This document shows positions 63,845 to 64,000 of a stretch of 64,000 nt of DNA, piece after piece (within the stretch, counting starts at the first letter, position 1; each line of letters starts with the position of its first letter). Under the pieces are notes generated by a model. That model was not told the origin of the DNA. It was given only the letters and a program-made list of their open reading frames with translations, and did not search any database. Made by a program: the position numbers and the translations under genes. The DNA is from Athripsodes cinereus (lineage: Eukaryota; Arthropoda; Insecta; Trichoptera; Leptoceridae): the NCBI GenBank assembly GCA_947579605.1, contig OX388322.1, positions 5,084,001-5,148,000 of the forward strand. The letters run 5' to 3'.

Positions 63845-64000
63845 CACTGAGAAAATACTTACGTAAGTTTACAACGAATCATTGGTACGTACTATCAGAT
63901 TAGGACCAGAGATAGTACAAATGATTCATTAGTACGAATCTATAATATAAACTTTTCGCATAAAAATGTTGGTAAATTTACTAACAATTTGTTTTGCGAT
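63845..64000. mobile_element. Foldback MITE copy 3, cut by window end
   Basis: It begins CACTGAGAAAATACTTACG after TA and continues 'ttggtacgtactatcagatt'. It matches copies at 33952 and 35153, and the right half lies beyond the window. Confidence 0.8.

Larger units (their letters stand above)
40037..63850 (+). repeat. Tandem segmental duplication, unit B (expanded by insertions)
   Basis: It begins 'actaatgaagacggagccca' and follows the same order of blocks as unit A, but is stretched from about 5.5 kb to about 23.8 kb by an R1-type LINE, a 150-bp MITE, Penelope/LINE/pogo insertions and the LTR element. It contains peptide gene 2. Confidence 0.8.

Noticed and set aside
1..64000. CRISPR arrays, operons, rRNA genes
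   Set aside because: No regularly spaced repeats with unique spacers, no bacterial gene organisation and no rRNA-like sequence were seen; the 41-bp array has no spacers.

Overview
The window is a gene-poor, AT-rich, transposon-dense piece of an arthropod (most likely insect) nuclear genome. Evidence for this: spliced introns with GT/AG ends, Penelope-like elements with GIY-YIG tails, Jockey/CR1/RTE/R1-type LINE debris, a tRNA-derived SINE, hAT, PIF/Harbinger, pogo and mariner-like MITEs, and a very young Gypsy-type LTR retrotransposon. I could not name the species.

0-15 kb is repeat debris. It holds a PIF/Harbinger MITE with TAA target duplication, a hAT MITE with a perfect 8-bp target duplication, a Penelope GIY-YIG fragment, a 5'-truncated LINE with an intact RT core, LINE C-terminal fragments and many pieces of one recurrent family that I call Rep-A. 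15.0-17.5 kb is a nearly complete Penelope-like element (655-671 codons) joined head-to-head to an internally deleted sister copy. 17.5-34 kb is more LINE, SINE, Rep-A and foldback debris without a convincing host gene.

34.4 kb to the end is the most interesting part. A segment of about 5.7 kb was tandemly duplicated, and each copy carries a tiny two-exon gene too short for ordinary gene finders. Exon 1 encodes a signal peptide, and a phase-1 intron separates it from exon 2, which encodes a short tryptophan-rich peptide. Gene 1 (38239-39663) gives a 33-residue precursor with tryptophan at every third position. Gene 2 (exons 45301-45361 and 63615-63649) gives a 31-residue precursor. The two genes share a TATA box 76 nt before the ATG, intron sequence, 3' UTR and poly(A) signal. 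Their mature regions differ only by amino-acid-changing substitutions and a two-codon indel, with the aligned tryptophans kept. The intron of gene 2 has grown to about 18 kb by insertion of an inverted pair of Penelope fragments, a LINE, a pogo-type transposase relic and an 11.7-kb LTR element (49993-61693, apparently identical 2459-nt LTRs, gag and pol linked by a candidate -1 frameshift site).

A second theme is hammerhead-ribozyme-like folds at the ends of Penelope-like sequences, in at least five sequence families. Some have the canonical CUGAUGA core. Others carry paired substitutions at core positions 3 and 8 (A-U or U-A instead of C-G) that would keep the tertiary base pair, and nearly all share an extra U after position 9.
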